A DNA stretch of 64,000 bases from an uncultured Blautia sp. (GCA_900539145.1 UQAX01000004.1:28050-92049), one strand, 5' to 3'; counted from the first letter of the stretch, positions 43,089-51,806 are shown. The notes: a model not told the origin generated them from the sequence alone. Program-made: numbers and translations.

Positions 43089-44158
43089 TCTTGTACGTTT
43101 CCGAAGATAGCTTCGGCAATTTCTTCATTCATTTGTATTTTCCAGTTGACGCCGTCATTTACCAGATGAATTTCCACATCATGGGAAATGGTGTTGTGAT
43201 TATTTTCAATACAGGATAAGAGCATTTCCTGCTCTTTTTGTCTTCTGCCTTCTGAGCCAACAGCCAGAGACTCGGAGGTTTTCAGCCATTTTGACAATTC
43301 TTCTTTATATGTTTCCATAATACTGTGAAAATTTACGCTTACAATCGATGCAGTTACGGTTGCCTCGGCATCTTCTTTTTTTTCGCCTAAAATTTTAAAA
43401 TCAAAGCACTCACTGATTTGCGACGCAACAGCATGAGCAATGGAGCTGTTATAAGTATCCTCTGTCTCAAAAAGAGTGTCCAGAGCAAGATAAATTTTCA
43501 TCTGTTCGGCATCAAAATGCTTAATACTGCTAAAATGTGTTTTTACAATTTCTTTTGGACTTAATAAATTACAGTCCGTGACATAAGATAAAAAGTTTCC
43601 GGTTAAAGCCTCCTGAAGAGAAGGGTTGTGAAGTACTTTCCAGTTTTCCTTTTCTTTTACGAGAGAAAGCTTTGCAGTAATGTCTTTTGTTTTATAATGG
43701 TTCTTTTGCAAAAGCTTTTCTAACAGCAGATAAGAGTCATGGATGGAAAACTCTACTCCGGTAGGCGCAGCATCTTGCTCAATATGCTTTTTTAAGGAAG
43801 CCTTGCTGAAATCTTTTGCCAGCTTTTTGGCGTCAATGACAGAAAAGATTACTTTTGCAGAAGCCTCGTTTTCTTTTTCTGAAATTTTTTCTATTTTGTA
43901 ATCAAAATCCTTGTAAAATAGAGTAAAGATAGAAGCAACATCTTCTTCCAGCTCCTCTGTGTCCCCATAGTATGGGAGAAGTTCTTCGGCTGCAATGCAA
44001 TTTTGAATAGTTTGCATATCATCACTTTTTATTTGATTAAATTCTTTTTCAATAGCATGCTTTACAGCCTTTTCTTCCTTGCTCAGACAGGCAGATAGAA
44101 GAAAATAAAAAAGGCATAGAGAAAGAAGCAGAAATAATTTTTTTGTCCGTTTATTCAT
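43073..44158 (-). CDS. Lipoprotein of unknown function with two repeated domains
   Basis: A 361-residue lipoprotein. The signal peptide and lipobox are clear (LFLLLSLCLFYFLLSAC, cleavage before Cys). The mature part holds two similar alpha/beta units of about 140 residues, each opening with a helix resembling EEKAVKHAIEKEF or KEIVKTHFSSIKHF and closing with a strand and KVIFSVID or TVTASIVSV, suggesting NTF2-like or DUF5105-like repeats. The ATG at 44158 has TTGGAG upstream; much longer frames into the promoter region are unlikely. It is divergent from the fusion-protein/permease operon across 231 bases that hold its promoter and a palindrome, so the two may be co-regulated. Confidence 0.8.
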   Translation of the reverse strand: MNKRTKKLFLLLSLCLFYFLLSACLSKEEKAVKHAIEKEFNQIKSDDMQTIQNCIAAEELLPYYGDTEELEEDVASIFTLFYKDFDYKIEKISEKENEASAKVIFSVIDAKKLAKDFSKASLKKHIEQDAAPTGVEFSIHDSYLLLEKLLQKNHYKTKDITAKLSLVKEKENWKVLHNPSLQEALTGNFLSYVTDCNLLSPKEIVKTHFSSIKHFDAEQMKIYLALDTLFETEDTYNSSIAHAVASQISECFDFKILGEKKEDAEATVTASIVSVNFHSIMETYKEELSKWLKTSESLAVGSEGRRQKEQEMLLSCIENNHNTISHDVEIHLVNDGVNWKIQMNEEIAEAIFGNVQEELLY

Positions 44159-44192
44159 GATTATCTCCAATTTTATTCTATATACTGAAGGT

Positions 44193-44221
44193 AGTTTAAC
44201 AAAGTCAGAGGCAAGTTGCAA
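44193..44221 (-). promoter_or_regulatory. Sigma-A promoter of the lipoprotein gene
   Basis: On the minus strand TTGCAA (44221-44216), 17-base spacer, TAAACT (44198-44193). Confidence 0.7.
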
Positions 44222-44236
44222 CATAATCTGTAACAT

Positions 44237-44255
44237 CTTGCAATGAAATTGCAAG
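44237..44255. promoter_or_regulatory. Palindromic operator candidate in a divergent promoter region
   Basis: CTTGCAAT-GAA-ATTGCAAG, an 8-3-8 perfect palindrome. TTGCAA occurs at 44216, 44238 and 44249, with starts separated by exactly 22 and 11 bases, i.e. on one face of the helix. Likely a repressor or activator site upstream of the lipoprotein promoter and the efflux operon. Confidence 0.5.
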
Positions 44256-44389
44256 AAAAATGTAAAGAAAATCGTAAAAATTAAGAAAAAACAAGGGGAC
44301 AGGCAGTGGATTTTTTGATATACTGATTTCATACAAGAGACTAAGAGGGTGGCAGGAAAATAAAATTTGAAGAAGGGAAAAAGTAGGGT

Positions 44390-45748
44390 ATGCAGAAAAA
44401 ACAAAAAATAATCATCGGAGCCTGTACTGTACTGTGTATAGGAGTAATTGGAGCAGGGATTTTCTTTGTACAGCATAAGGATAAAGGAAATAAAGAGGAG
44501 CTTGCTTATGTCATGAGTGTTTCGTCCATGAATGATATGGCAGGCACGCAGAAGCTGGCAGGTGTAGTCGAGTCTCAGAAAACCTTAGATATTCAAAAAG
44601 ACGCAGAACGAGAAGTAAAAGAAATTTTGGTGAAAACAGGAGATGAGGTGGATGTAGGGACACCTTTATTTACTTATGACACAGAAAAACTAGAAGCAGA
44701 TTTGCAGCAGGCAAATCTGGATTTGGAAAGAGCAGATAATGATATGAAAAATCAGAAGGACCAGATTGCCCAGCTGGAGAAAGAGAAGAAAAAAGCACCG
44801 GAAAAGGAGCAGCTTTCTTATACCACCCAGATACAGTCTGCCCAAATGGATTTAAAGAAAAGTGAGTATGAGAAGAAGGCAAAAGAAGTAGAGATTAATC
44901 GTATAAAAAGTCAGATTGAAAATTCTACGGTTACCAGTGAAATGAAGGGCGTGGTAAAATCTGTGAATAATTCTCAAAACGGAGAAAGCATCAATCCTTA
45001 CGACGGTTCCTCACAGGCGTTTATGACGATTTTGGCAACAGGAGAATACCGTATTAAAGGAAAGGTCAATGAGCAGAATATTACGCAGATTGTAGAGGGA
45101 GCTCCGGCAATTATTCGCTCCAGAGTAGATGAAAATGCCGTATGGAAGGGAACTTATACGGCAGTAGATACAAAAAATCCAAACAATAATACCGAGAATA
45201 TGATGTATGGCGGCAATGAGGACCAGCAGATGACCTCCACTTCCTATCCTTTTTATGTGGAACTGGAGTCTTCGGAAGGATTGCTGTTAGGGCAGCACGT
45301 ATATATTGAACAGGATACGGGATTAGAAGAAAGAGAAGAGGGAATTTGGCTGGATGAGGCATTTATCGCAGATGTGGATAAAAAACCTTATGTATGGGTA
45401 GAGTCGAAAAAAGGTACGCTGGAGAAAAGGACAGTGGTACTCGGAACTCATGATGAAAATATGCTTCAGTATAAAATCGAAAGCGGGTTAAAATCTTCCG
45501 ACTATGTGGCTTACCCTCAGGAGTTCTTTAAAGAAGGCGTAAAGACTACGCATGAAATGACAGAAGATATGATGGGCATGCCGGAAGACGGAGGTGCAAT
45601 GCCGGAAGGTGAAATGATGCCGGAAGGTGAAATGATACCGGAAGGCGAAATGATGCCGGAGGGTGAAGCTATTCCGGAGGAAGAAATGATGCCGGAAGAA
45701 GGTGAAGGAGAAACCGTGACACCGGAAGGCGAAACAACTGTGGAGTAA
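44390..45748 (+). CDS. Membrane fusion protein (HlyD/MacA-like adaptor) with acidic repeat tail
   Basis: A 452-residue adaptor anchored by one N-terminal helix (IIIGACTVLCIGVIGAGIFF). A first lipoyl half (KEILVKTGDEVDVGTPLFTY), a coiled-coil hairpin (about 100-180), a second lipoyl half (TVTSEMKGVVKSVNNSQNGE) and beta-barrel regions follow in MacA order. The C-terminal 60 residues are an acidic low-complexity tail with the hexapeptide MPEGEM repeated. It opens a three-gene operon with a second adaptor and a MacB-like permease. In Gram-positive bacteria such adaptors span to the wall and help ABC permeases expel peptides or sense them. GGAAAAAGTAGGGT precedes the ATG. Confidence 0.85.
   Translation: MQKKQKIIIGACTVLCIGVIGAGIFFVQHKDKGNKEELAYVMSVSSMNDMAGTQKLAGVVESQKTLDIQKDAEREVKEILVKTGDEVDVGTPLFTYDTEKLEADLQQANLDLERADNDMKNQKDQIAQLEKEKKKAPEKEQLSYTTQIQSAQMDLKKSEYEKKAKEVEINRIKSQIENSTVTSEMKGVVKSVNNSQNGESINPYDGSSQAFMTILATGEYRIKGKVNEQNITQIVEGAPAIIRSRVDENAVWKGTYTAVDTKNPNNNTENMMYGGNEDQQMTSTSYPFYVELESSEGLLLGQHVYIEQDTGLEEREEGIWLDEAFIADVDKKPYVWVESKKGTLEKRTVVLGTHDENMLQYKIESGLKSSDYVAYPQEFFKEGVKTTHEMTEDMMGMPEDGGAMPEGEMMPEGEMIPEGEMMPEGEAIPEEEMMPEEGEGETVTPEGETTVE
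45599..45702 (+). repeat. 18-bp tandem repeats in the adaptor gene
   Basis: About five imperfect copies of ATGCCGGAAGGTGAAATG, encoding MPEGEM-type hexapeptides in the acidic C-terminal tail. Likely to vary in copy number between strains. Confidence 0.85.
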
Positions 45749-45761
45749 AGGAGGAGGGACA

Positions 45762-47510
45762 ATGCGAATAACGAAAAAAACAGCAAAAATTGCCGCAGTC
45801 AGTACGGCAGGTGTGCTTCTCCTTGGCGGAGGTATCTGGTTTGCGGCAGGAAAATTGAAAAAGCCGGAGATAAAGGTTTACTCCATGGAAGAATTATCCC
45901 AGCAGATGTGGGGGGAAACCAACAGTCTGGAAGGGGCGGTTTCCTCCAATGTATCGCAGGAAGTACGTTTGATGGAGAAACAGTTGGTTTCACAGGTTCA
46001 TGTACAGGAGGGGCAGGAGGTAAAAGCAGGGGATCCGCTTTTGACCTATGACATGACTTTGGTAAATATTGATTTGGAAATGGAAAAACTGAATAAAGAG
46101 CAGTTAAAGGTCAAGAAAAAAGGTCTGGAAAATGAACTGAAAAATTTAAAAGATGAAAAGAAGAATGTGGCAGCAGGAAATAAGTCTTATAAGATAGAAT
46201 TTCTTAGTAATGCAGAGGAAATAAAGCCGGAAGAAGAAAAGCCGGAACAGCAGCCTGAGGAAAAACCGGAAGAGCCAAAACCGGAACAGCCGGAGACGCC
46301 GCAGGAGCAGGCAAGACCTTCCGGTGTTTACAAAAGACTGTATCGTGACATTACCATTGATAACACAGAATTTCCCAATGATGATGCCATTATAGAAAAT
46401 GCCATTCCTTATTCGGGAAAGGGCACAAAAGAGGAGCCTTATGTGTATGTATGCCAGAAGGGCGTTCTGATACAGGGTGAATTTTTAAACCAGTTAGCAG
46501 GATTTGATGTTTCCGGAAACAGAGTGCGTGAGCCATATTATTGTAAATTAGAAGTGCGAAGTGACAACAGCTTTGACGGAACCTTACAGGCTGCTATGAT
46601 TTTGGACGGAAGCGCAATAGAAAGCGCCGTGGAACCAAGTGCATGGTTCCGTACCAGATTAGGGAAAAATGAATGGGAAGAAATGCTGCCTGAGGAAGAT
46701 GTTCCGCAGGGGGAAGTGCTTCCTGAGCTGCCGGACGGAACCGGAAATGAAATTCCGGAGGAGGAGATTGTAGGCGGATATTCTAAAGAGGAATTAGAAA
46801 AAGCCATTAAAGAAAAGGAAAAAGAAATCAAGACCACGGAACTGGATATAAAAGAAGCAGATTTGAAAATTAAAAAGGTAGAACAGGAGCTTCAAAGCGA
46901 GACAGTAACCAGTACGGTAAACGGTACTGTGAAAAAAGTGGGAGACCCTGCCAAGGGAGAGATAGACGGCGACCCTTTTATTATTGTTGAAAGCAGCGGA
47001 GGTGTTTACATTAAAGGCGTAGTAAGCGAAGCTTTACTGGAAAAAGTACAGCCGGGACAGCTTGTAACCGGTATGGCTTATGAGTCAGGCACATTTTTTG
47101 AAGCAGAGGTAAAAGAAGTTTCTCCTTATCCTGCCAGCAGTTATCAAAGCTATGACGGCAGAGAACTTACCTATTATCCTTTTACCGCATACATTGCAGA
47201 CAGCACAGGATTAAAGGATAATGAAATGGTGAGTATGGATTTGCCCGCAGACGAAGGCGGAATGTCAGGCTTGTTTATCGGCAAAGAATATATTCGAAGC
47301 AAAAACGGAGAAGACTTTGTTTATAAAGAAGGGAAAAACGGAAAGCTGGAAAAGCAGCCAATACGTACAGGACAGACCTTTTACGGTTCGATAGTAGAAG
47401 TGAAAGACGGCTTGACTATGGAGGACCATATTGCATTTCCTTATGGCAAAAAGGTAAAAGAAGGAGCAAAGGTAAAACGTGCTTCTTTGATGGAAGAAAA
47501 TATGTTTTAA
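45762..47510 (+). CDS. Second membrane fusion protein with a domain inserted in its helical hairpin
   Basis: A 582-residue adaptor with one N-terminal helix (AVSTAGVLLLGGGIWFAAG). First lipoyl half VSQVHVQEGQEVKAGDPLLT; first coiled-coil arm about 100-140. The chain then leaves the expected fold: a Pro/Glu-rich linker (about 150-185, KPEEEKPEQQPEEKPEEP) and a globular insert (about 188-330, GVYKRLYRDITIDNTEF to LQAAMILDG). The second arm (YSKEELEKAIKEKEKEIKTT) begins near 340, and the second lipoyl half and barrel end the protein. AGGAGGGACA precedes the ATG. It lies 13 bases after the first adaptor and 17 before the permease. The insert replaces the tip of the hairpin, which normally contacts an outer-membrane channel absent in this organism. 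Confidence 0.85.
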   Translation: MRITKKTAKIAAVSTAGVLLLGGGIWFAAGKLKKPEIKVYSMEELSQQMWGETNSLEGAVSSNVSQEVRLMEKQLVSQVHVQEGQEVKAGDPLLTYDMTLVNIDLEMEKLNKEQLKVKKKGLENELKNLKDEKKNVAAGNKSYKIEFLSNAEEIKPEEEKPEQQPEEKPEEPKPEQPETPQEQARPSGVYKRLYRDITIDNTEFPNDDAIIENAIPYSGKGTKEEPYVYVCQKGVLIQGEFLNQLAGFDVSGNRVREPYYCKLEVRSDNSFDGTLQAAMILDGSAIESAVEPSAWFRTRLGKNEWEEMLPEEDVPQGEVLPELPDGTGNEIPEEEIVGGYSKEELEKAIKEKEKEIKTTELDIKEADLKIKKVEQELQSETVTSTVNGTVKKVGDPAKGEIDGDPFIIVESSGGVYIKGVVSEALLEKVQPGQLVTGMAYESGTFFEAEVKEVSPYPASSYQSYDGRELTYYPFTAYIADSTGLKDNEMVSMDLPADEGGMSGLFIGKEYIRSKNGEDFVYKEGKNGKLEKQPIRTGQTFYGSIVEVKDGLTMEDHIAFPYGKKVKEGAKVKRASLMEENMF

Positions 47511-47527
47511 GAAAGGAAAGCAGCACA

Positions 47528-48781
47528 ATGATTGAAAATATTAGATTGTCTTTTCAGGGGATTTGGGCACATAAAATGCGTTCCTTTTTGACCATGCTGG
47601 GAATTATTATCGGTATCGCATCTTTAATATCTATTGTGTCTACAATCAAAGGAACAAATGAACAGATTAAGAAAAACCTCATTGGCGAAGGAGATAATGT
47701 GGTAGACGTTTATCTCAGTCAGGGAGGAAGTGAATATGAGATGGAATATCAGGGTGTGCCGGAGGGTGTACCTGTGATAGCAAAAGAGCAGAAAGAAAAA
47801 ATATCAGATTTGGATGAAGTCATGAATGTAACCTGTTATCAGGCAAGAAAATATGCAGACAGTGTATTTTATCAGAACAAAACCATGAATGGCGGCGCAG
47901 TGTTTGGCATTGATACAGACTATCTAGATACCTGCGGATATCAGATTATCAGAGGACGGGGATTTTCCAAAAGTGATTATGGAAAGTTCCAAAAGGTAGC
48001 GCTGATTGATGAAACTGCTTCCAGTAACTTTTTTGAAAAAGGAGAGGAAATAGGCAAGGTCATAGAAATCAAAGGAGAACCTTTTACCGTAATAGGTGTG
48101 GTGAAAAAGACAGAGGAATTTGAGCCTGTGATTAACAGCAGAGAAGAATATTACACATATTACAATGAAAGCAGCGGTATGGTTTTAATCCCTGACAGTA
48201 CATGGCCGATTATTTATCAGTATGATGAACCTCAGCTTGTGTCTATAAAAGCAACTTCTCCGGAAAGTATGAGTGCGGCAGGGAAAAAGACGGCAGAGAT
48301 TTTAAATGAAAGCATTGTTTCTGCAACCGGAGATATTAAATATAAAGCCAGAGATATGATGGAAAAGGCAAAAGGCTTGCAGCAAATCAGTGAAAGCACC
48401 AATCGTCAGCTTTTATGGATTGCCAGTATTTCTCTCTTGGTAGGAGGTATTGGAGTTATGAATATCATGCTGGTATCTGTGACCGAGAGAACAGGAGAAA
48501 TTGGCTTGAAAAAAGCTATTGGTGCAAATAAGAGAAGGATTTTAGGACAATTTCTTACAGAAGCAGCGGTACTTACCAGCATTGGTGGAATTTTAGGCGT
48601 TTTTGCAGGTATTATACTATCGGCTGTAATTGCCAAAATGTCAGGTGCACCGATGGTAATCAGTGTACCGGCGGCTGCACTGGCAGTTATCTTCTCAACG
48701 GTCATTGGTTTGATTTTTGGTTTATTACCATCTGTGAAAGCGGCAAATCTCAGTCCGATTGAAGCTTTAAGAAGAATGTAA
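47528..48781 (+). CDS. MacB-like ABC transporter permease (no ATPase in the cluster)
   Basis: A 417-residue permease of the MacB/FtsX type. One N-terminal helix (MRSFLTMLGIIIGIASLISI) leads to a large extracytoplasmic MacB-type domain (about 45-280), then three C-terminal helices with the signature VSVTERTGEIGLKKAIGAN. The N-terminal nucleotide-binding domain of true MacB is missing, as in two-gene Gram-positive systems. In those systems the ATPase gene is usually adjacent, but none is seen between 44390 and 49024, so a distant ATPase must power it. The AAGAAAGGAAAGCAGCACA upstream provides the ribosome binding site. A terminator-like stem with repeat copy 2 follows the stop. Confidence 0.88.
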   Translation: MIENIRLSFQGIWAHKMRSFLTMLGIIIGIASLISIVSTIKGTNEQIKKNLIGEGDNVVDVYLSQGGSEYEMEYQGVPEGVPVIAKEQKEKISDLDEVMNVTCYQARKYADSVFYQNKTMNGGAVFGIDTDYLDTCGYQIIRGRGFSKSDYGKFQKVALIDETASSNFFEKGEEIGKVIEIKGEPFTVIGVVKKTEEFEPVINSREEYYTYYNESSGMVLIPDSTWPIIYQYDEPQLVSIKATSPESMSAAGKKTAEILNESIVSATGDIKYKARDMMEKAKGLQQISESTNRQLLWIASISLLVGGIGVMNIMLVSVTERTGEIGLKKAIGANKRRILGQFLTEAAVLTSIGGILGVFAGIILSAVIAKMSGAPMVISVPAAALAVIFSTVIGLIFGLLPSVKAANLSPIEALRRM

Positions 48782-48787
48782 GGTAAG

Positions 48788-48943
48788 AATGGAACTGTTA
48801 TTTTAAGTGCATATAAAAATATTTATACATTTTGAACTCAGTCTGCGCTCACTTTGAGCTTGTAATTTCAAAGAGTGCTCGACAAATTCGCTAAAATTAT
48901 ATAAATATTCTTTACTGCTTTTTAAAATGACAGTTCCATTTTT
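48788..48943. repeat. 96-bp dispersed repeat (copy 2, minus orientation) nested in a 19-bp terminator-like stem
   Basis: The core 48816-48911 is the reverse complement of copy 1 at 89 of 96 positions. It lies in the loop of a separate stem: 48788-48806 (AATGGAACTGTTATTTTAA) pairs with 48922-48940 (TTAAAATGACAGTTCCATT) with a single U-G wobble, followed by TTT. The stem sequence is unrelated to that around copy 1. Together it would act as terminator for the permease operon with a roughly 115-base structured loop. Confidence 0.9.
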
Positions 48944-48956
48944 GAAGAAAAAATGA

Positions 48957-48985
48957 TTGTATTTGAATGTGCTGTATGGTATCAT
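48957..48985 (+). promoter_or_regulatory. Sigma-A promoter of degV
   Basis: TTGTAT (48957-48962), 17-base spacer, TATCAT (48980-48985), about 38 bases before the start codon. Confidence 0.65.
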
Positions 48986-49023
48986 TAAAAACAATGACCT
49001 AAAATTAGGAAAGGGAGCTGAGA

Positions 49024-49905
49024 ATGATGGGGAAAAAGAAAATCGCAATTATTACAGACAGCAATAGCGGTATCACTCAGAAAGAAGCACAGCAGATTGG
49101 AATTACTGTATTGGCTATGCCATTTTATATTGACGAACAGTTATTTTTAGAAGATATTACTTTGACGCAGGAAGAATTTTATAAACGGTTGGCAGAAGAT
49201 GCAAATATTTCAACTTCTCAGCCCTCACCTGCGGATGTTATGGAAACATGGGAAAAGCTTTTGGAAGAATATGATGAGCTTGTACACATTCCCATGTCAA
49301 GCGGGTTAAGCAATTCCTGTCAGACTGCCATGGTACTGGCAAAGGAGTTTCATGACAGAGTACAGGTAGTGGATAATCAGCGCATTTCCGTTACCCAGCG
49401 TCAATCCGTCTTAGATGCTATGGAACTTGCAAGGGCAGGTAAGGACGCAGCCGAGATAAAAGAAATTTTAGAGCGGGAAGCCGGGGAGTCCAGTATTTAT
49501 ATTACATTGGAAACATTAAAATACCTGAAAAAGGGCGGAAGAATTACACCGGCGGCGGCAGCGCTTGGTACGGTGTTAAATTTAAAACCCGTTCTGCAAA
49601 TTCAGGGAGACAAATTGGATGCTTTTTCAAAAGCAAGAGGAAAAAAACAGGCAAAACGTACTATGCTTCAGGCTATGAAGGCTGATTTGGAAGGCAGATT
49701 TAAAGAGTATGCAGACAGAGATTTAATTTGTTTGCAGGCAGCTTATACAGGCAACGAAGAAGACGCTATGGAGTGGAAAAAAGAACTGGAAAGCCAGTTT
49801 CCGGGTATGCCGGTATATATGGCGCCTCTGTCTTTGAGTGTGGCATGTCATATCGGACAGGGAGCTTTAGCCGTAGCAGCATCAAAAAAAGTGGAAGTGG
49901 AGTAA
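49024..49905 (+). CDS. DegV family fatty-acid-binding protein
   Basis: A 293-residue protein with the DegV two-domain layout: IITDSNSGITQKEAQQIGI, ISTSQPSPADVMETWEKLL and IPMSSGLSNSCQTAMVLA in the N-terminal domain, which makes the lipid-binding cleft, and LETLKYLKKGGRITPAAAAL plus KPVLQIQGDKLDAF later. Relatives (FakB) hand fatty acids to the kinase FakA for phospholipid synthesis; no fakA is present in this window. GGGAGCTGAGA precedes the ATG; the next codon is also ATG, so the start may be 49027. It is followed seven bases later by argS. Confidence 0.93.
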   Translation: MMGKKKIAIITDSNSGITQKEAQQIGITVLAMPFYIDEQLFLEDITLTQEEFYKRLAEDANISTSQPSPADVMETWEKLLEEYDELVHIPMSSGLSNSCQTAMVLAKEFHDRVQVVDNQRISVTQRQSVLDAMELARAGKDAAEIKEILEREAGESSIYITLETLKYLKKGGRITPAAAALGTVLNLKPVLQIQGDKLDAFSKARGKKQAKRTMLQAMKADLEGRFKEYADRDLICLQAAYTGNEEDAMEWKKELESQFPGMPVYMAPLSLSVACHIGQGALAVAASKKVEVE

Positions 49906-49912
49906 CAGGCAG

Positions 49913-51679
49913 ATGAAGAAAATTATAGAAAAAATTGAGGAAGCAGTAAAAGAAGCATTTGCAGCTTCAGAGTATGACGAAAAATTTGCAAAAGTGACAG
50001 TATCAAATCGTCCTGATTTATGCGAATATCAGTGTAACGGCGCTATGGCAGCAGCAAAGACTTATAAGAAAGCACCGATTATGATTGCTAACAGCGTAGT
50101 GGAAAAATTGCAGGACAATGAAATGTTTGAAAGTGCAGAGGCAGTTAATCCTGGTTTTATCAATCTTAAATTAAACAAAGAATTTCTGGCAGGATACTTA
50201 AACGATATGCTGGCAGACGAAAAGCTTTCCGTAGAGGAAGCCAAAAATCCAAAAACAATCGTGATTGACTACGGCGGTCCAAACGTTGCAAAGCCTCTTC
50301 ATGTAGGACATTTGCGCTCTGCAATTATTGGGGAAAGTATTAAGCGAATGGGACGCTTTTTAGGCCATAAGGTAATTGGCGATGTTCATTTGGGAGACTG
50401 GGGACTTCAGATGGGCTTGATTATTACAGAGCTTTCTAAAAGACAGCCGGATTTAGTATACTTTGACGAAAATTATGAAGGTGAATATCCAAAGGAAGCT
50501 CCGTTTACCGTAAGTGAACTGGAGGAAATCTATCCTACTGCCAGCGGAAAGTCCAAAGAAGACGAAGCATATAAAAATGAAGCGTTGGAAGCAACTCTTC
50601 AGCTTCAGAAGGGAAGAAGAGGTTATCGTGCTTTATGGCAGCATATTATGGATGTCTCTGTCACAGACTTAAAGAAAAACTATGCCAAATTAAAAGTGGA
50701 TTTTGATTTATGGAAGGGTGAGGCTGACGCAGACGCCTATATTCCTGCTATGGTGGATTACTTAAAAGAAAATGGTTACGCTTATCTGGATCAGGGCGCG
50801 CTTGTAGTGGATGTAAAAGAAGATACAGATACAAAAGAAATCCCACCTTGTATGATTTTAAAATCAGACGGAGCTTCTCTGTATAACACAACTGATTTGG
50901 CTACGATTGTACAGCGTATGGAAGATTACAAGCCGGATGAAATTATTTATGTGGTTGACAAACGTCAGGAGCTGCACTTTGTTCAGGTGTTCCGTTGTGC
51001 AAAAAAAGCAAAACTGGTAGATGAAAATACACAGTTATCTTTTGTCGGCTTTGGTACCATGAACGGAAAAGACGGAAAACCGTTTAAGACAAGAGAAGGC
51101 GGTGTTATGCGATTAGAACGCCTGATTGCAGAAATCAATGAGGAAATGTTCAAAAAAATCACAGAAAACCGCAGTGTAAAAGACGAAAATGCAGAAAAGA
51201 CAGCGCAGATGGTTGGATTATCTGCAATTAAATACGGTGATTTATCCAATCAGGCATCTAAGGATTATGTATTTGATATTGAACGCTTTACTTCTTTTGA
51301 AGGAAATACAGGTCCGTATATTTTATACACCATTGTTCGTATTAAATCTATTTTAAGCCGCTATGCAGAAAGCGGAAAAAATATAGACGGAAAAGCGATG
51401 AAAGCGGCAGTAAATGACAGTGAAAAAGCATTGATGTTAGAACTGTCTCGCTTTAATTCCATCATTGCACCTGCATTTGAAGAGAAAGCGCCTCACAGAA
51501 TTTGCTCTTATATTTATGATTTGGCAAATGCTTTTAACAGCTTTTATCATGAAACAAAGATTTTATCAGAAGAAGACGAAGAAAAGAAAGCATCTTGGAT
51601 TTGTTTGTTGACTTTAACAGAAAAAGTGTTAGAAACCTGTATTGATTTATTGGGATTTGACGCACCGGATAGAATGTAA
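49913..51679 (+). CDS. argS: Arginyl-tRNA synthetase
   Basis: A 588-residue class I aminoacyl-tRNA synthetase. The N-terminal additional domain (about 1-110) is followed by the HIGH-like motif in KPLHVGHLRSAIIGESI (near 130), the DVHLGDWGLQMG region, EIIYVVDKRQELHFVQVF, and MNGKDGKPFKTREGGVMRL in the place of KMSKS. The C-terminal anticodon-binding helices end VLETCIDLLGFDAPDRM. Its gene follows degV by seven bases, so the two share a transcript. A strong terminator closes the unit. No T-box was seen. Confidence 0.96.
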   Translation: MKKIIEKIEEAVKEAFAASEYDEKFAKVTVSNRPDLCEYQCNGAMAAAKTYKKAPIMIANSVVEKLQDNEMFESAEAVNPGFINLKLNKEFLAGYLNDMLADEKLSVEEAKNPKTIVIDYGGPNVAKPLHVGHLRSAIIGESIKRMGRFLGHKVIGDVHLGDWGLQMGLIITELSKRQPDLVYFDENYEGEYPKEAPFTVSELEEIYPTASGKSKEDEAYKNEALEATLQLQKGRRGYRALWQHIMDVSVTDLKKNYAKLKVDFDLWKGEADADAYIPAMVDYLKENGYAYLDQGALVVDVKEDTDTKEIPPCMILKSDGASLYNTTDLATIVQRMEDYKPDEIIYVVDKRQELHFVQVFRCAKKAKLVDENTQLSFVGFGTMNGKDGKPFKTREGGVMRLERLIAEINEEMFKKITENRSVKDENAEKTAQMVGLSAIKYGDLSNQASKDYVFDIERFTSFEGNTGPYILYTIVRIKSILSRYAESGKNIDGKAMKAAVNDSEKALMLELSRFNSIIAPAFEEKAPHRICSYIYDLANAFNSFYHETKILSEEDEEKKASWICLLTLTEKVLETCIDLLGFDAPDRM

Positions 51680-51685
51680 AAGACT

Positions 51686-51724
51686 CCCTGCAAAGGAAAT
51701 GGAAGACCTTTGCAGGGTTTTTTA
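51686..51724 (+). terminator. Rho-independent terminator of degV-argS
   Basis: CCCTGCAAAGG (51686-51696) pairs perfectly with CCTTTGCAGGG (51707-51717), then seven T residues. Confidence 0.95.
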
Positions 51725-51806
51725 GTTACTTTTGATAAGTGATATAAGTGGATTTGTCTGATTGTTTAAAAAATGTGCACATAAAGAAAAAAATGAAGAT
51801 ATATAA

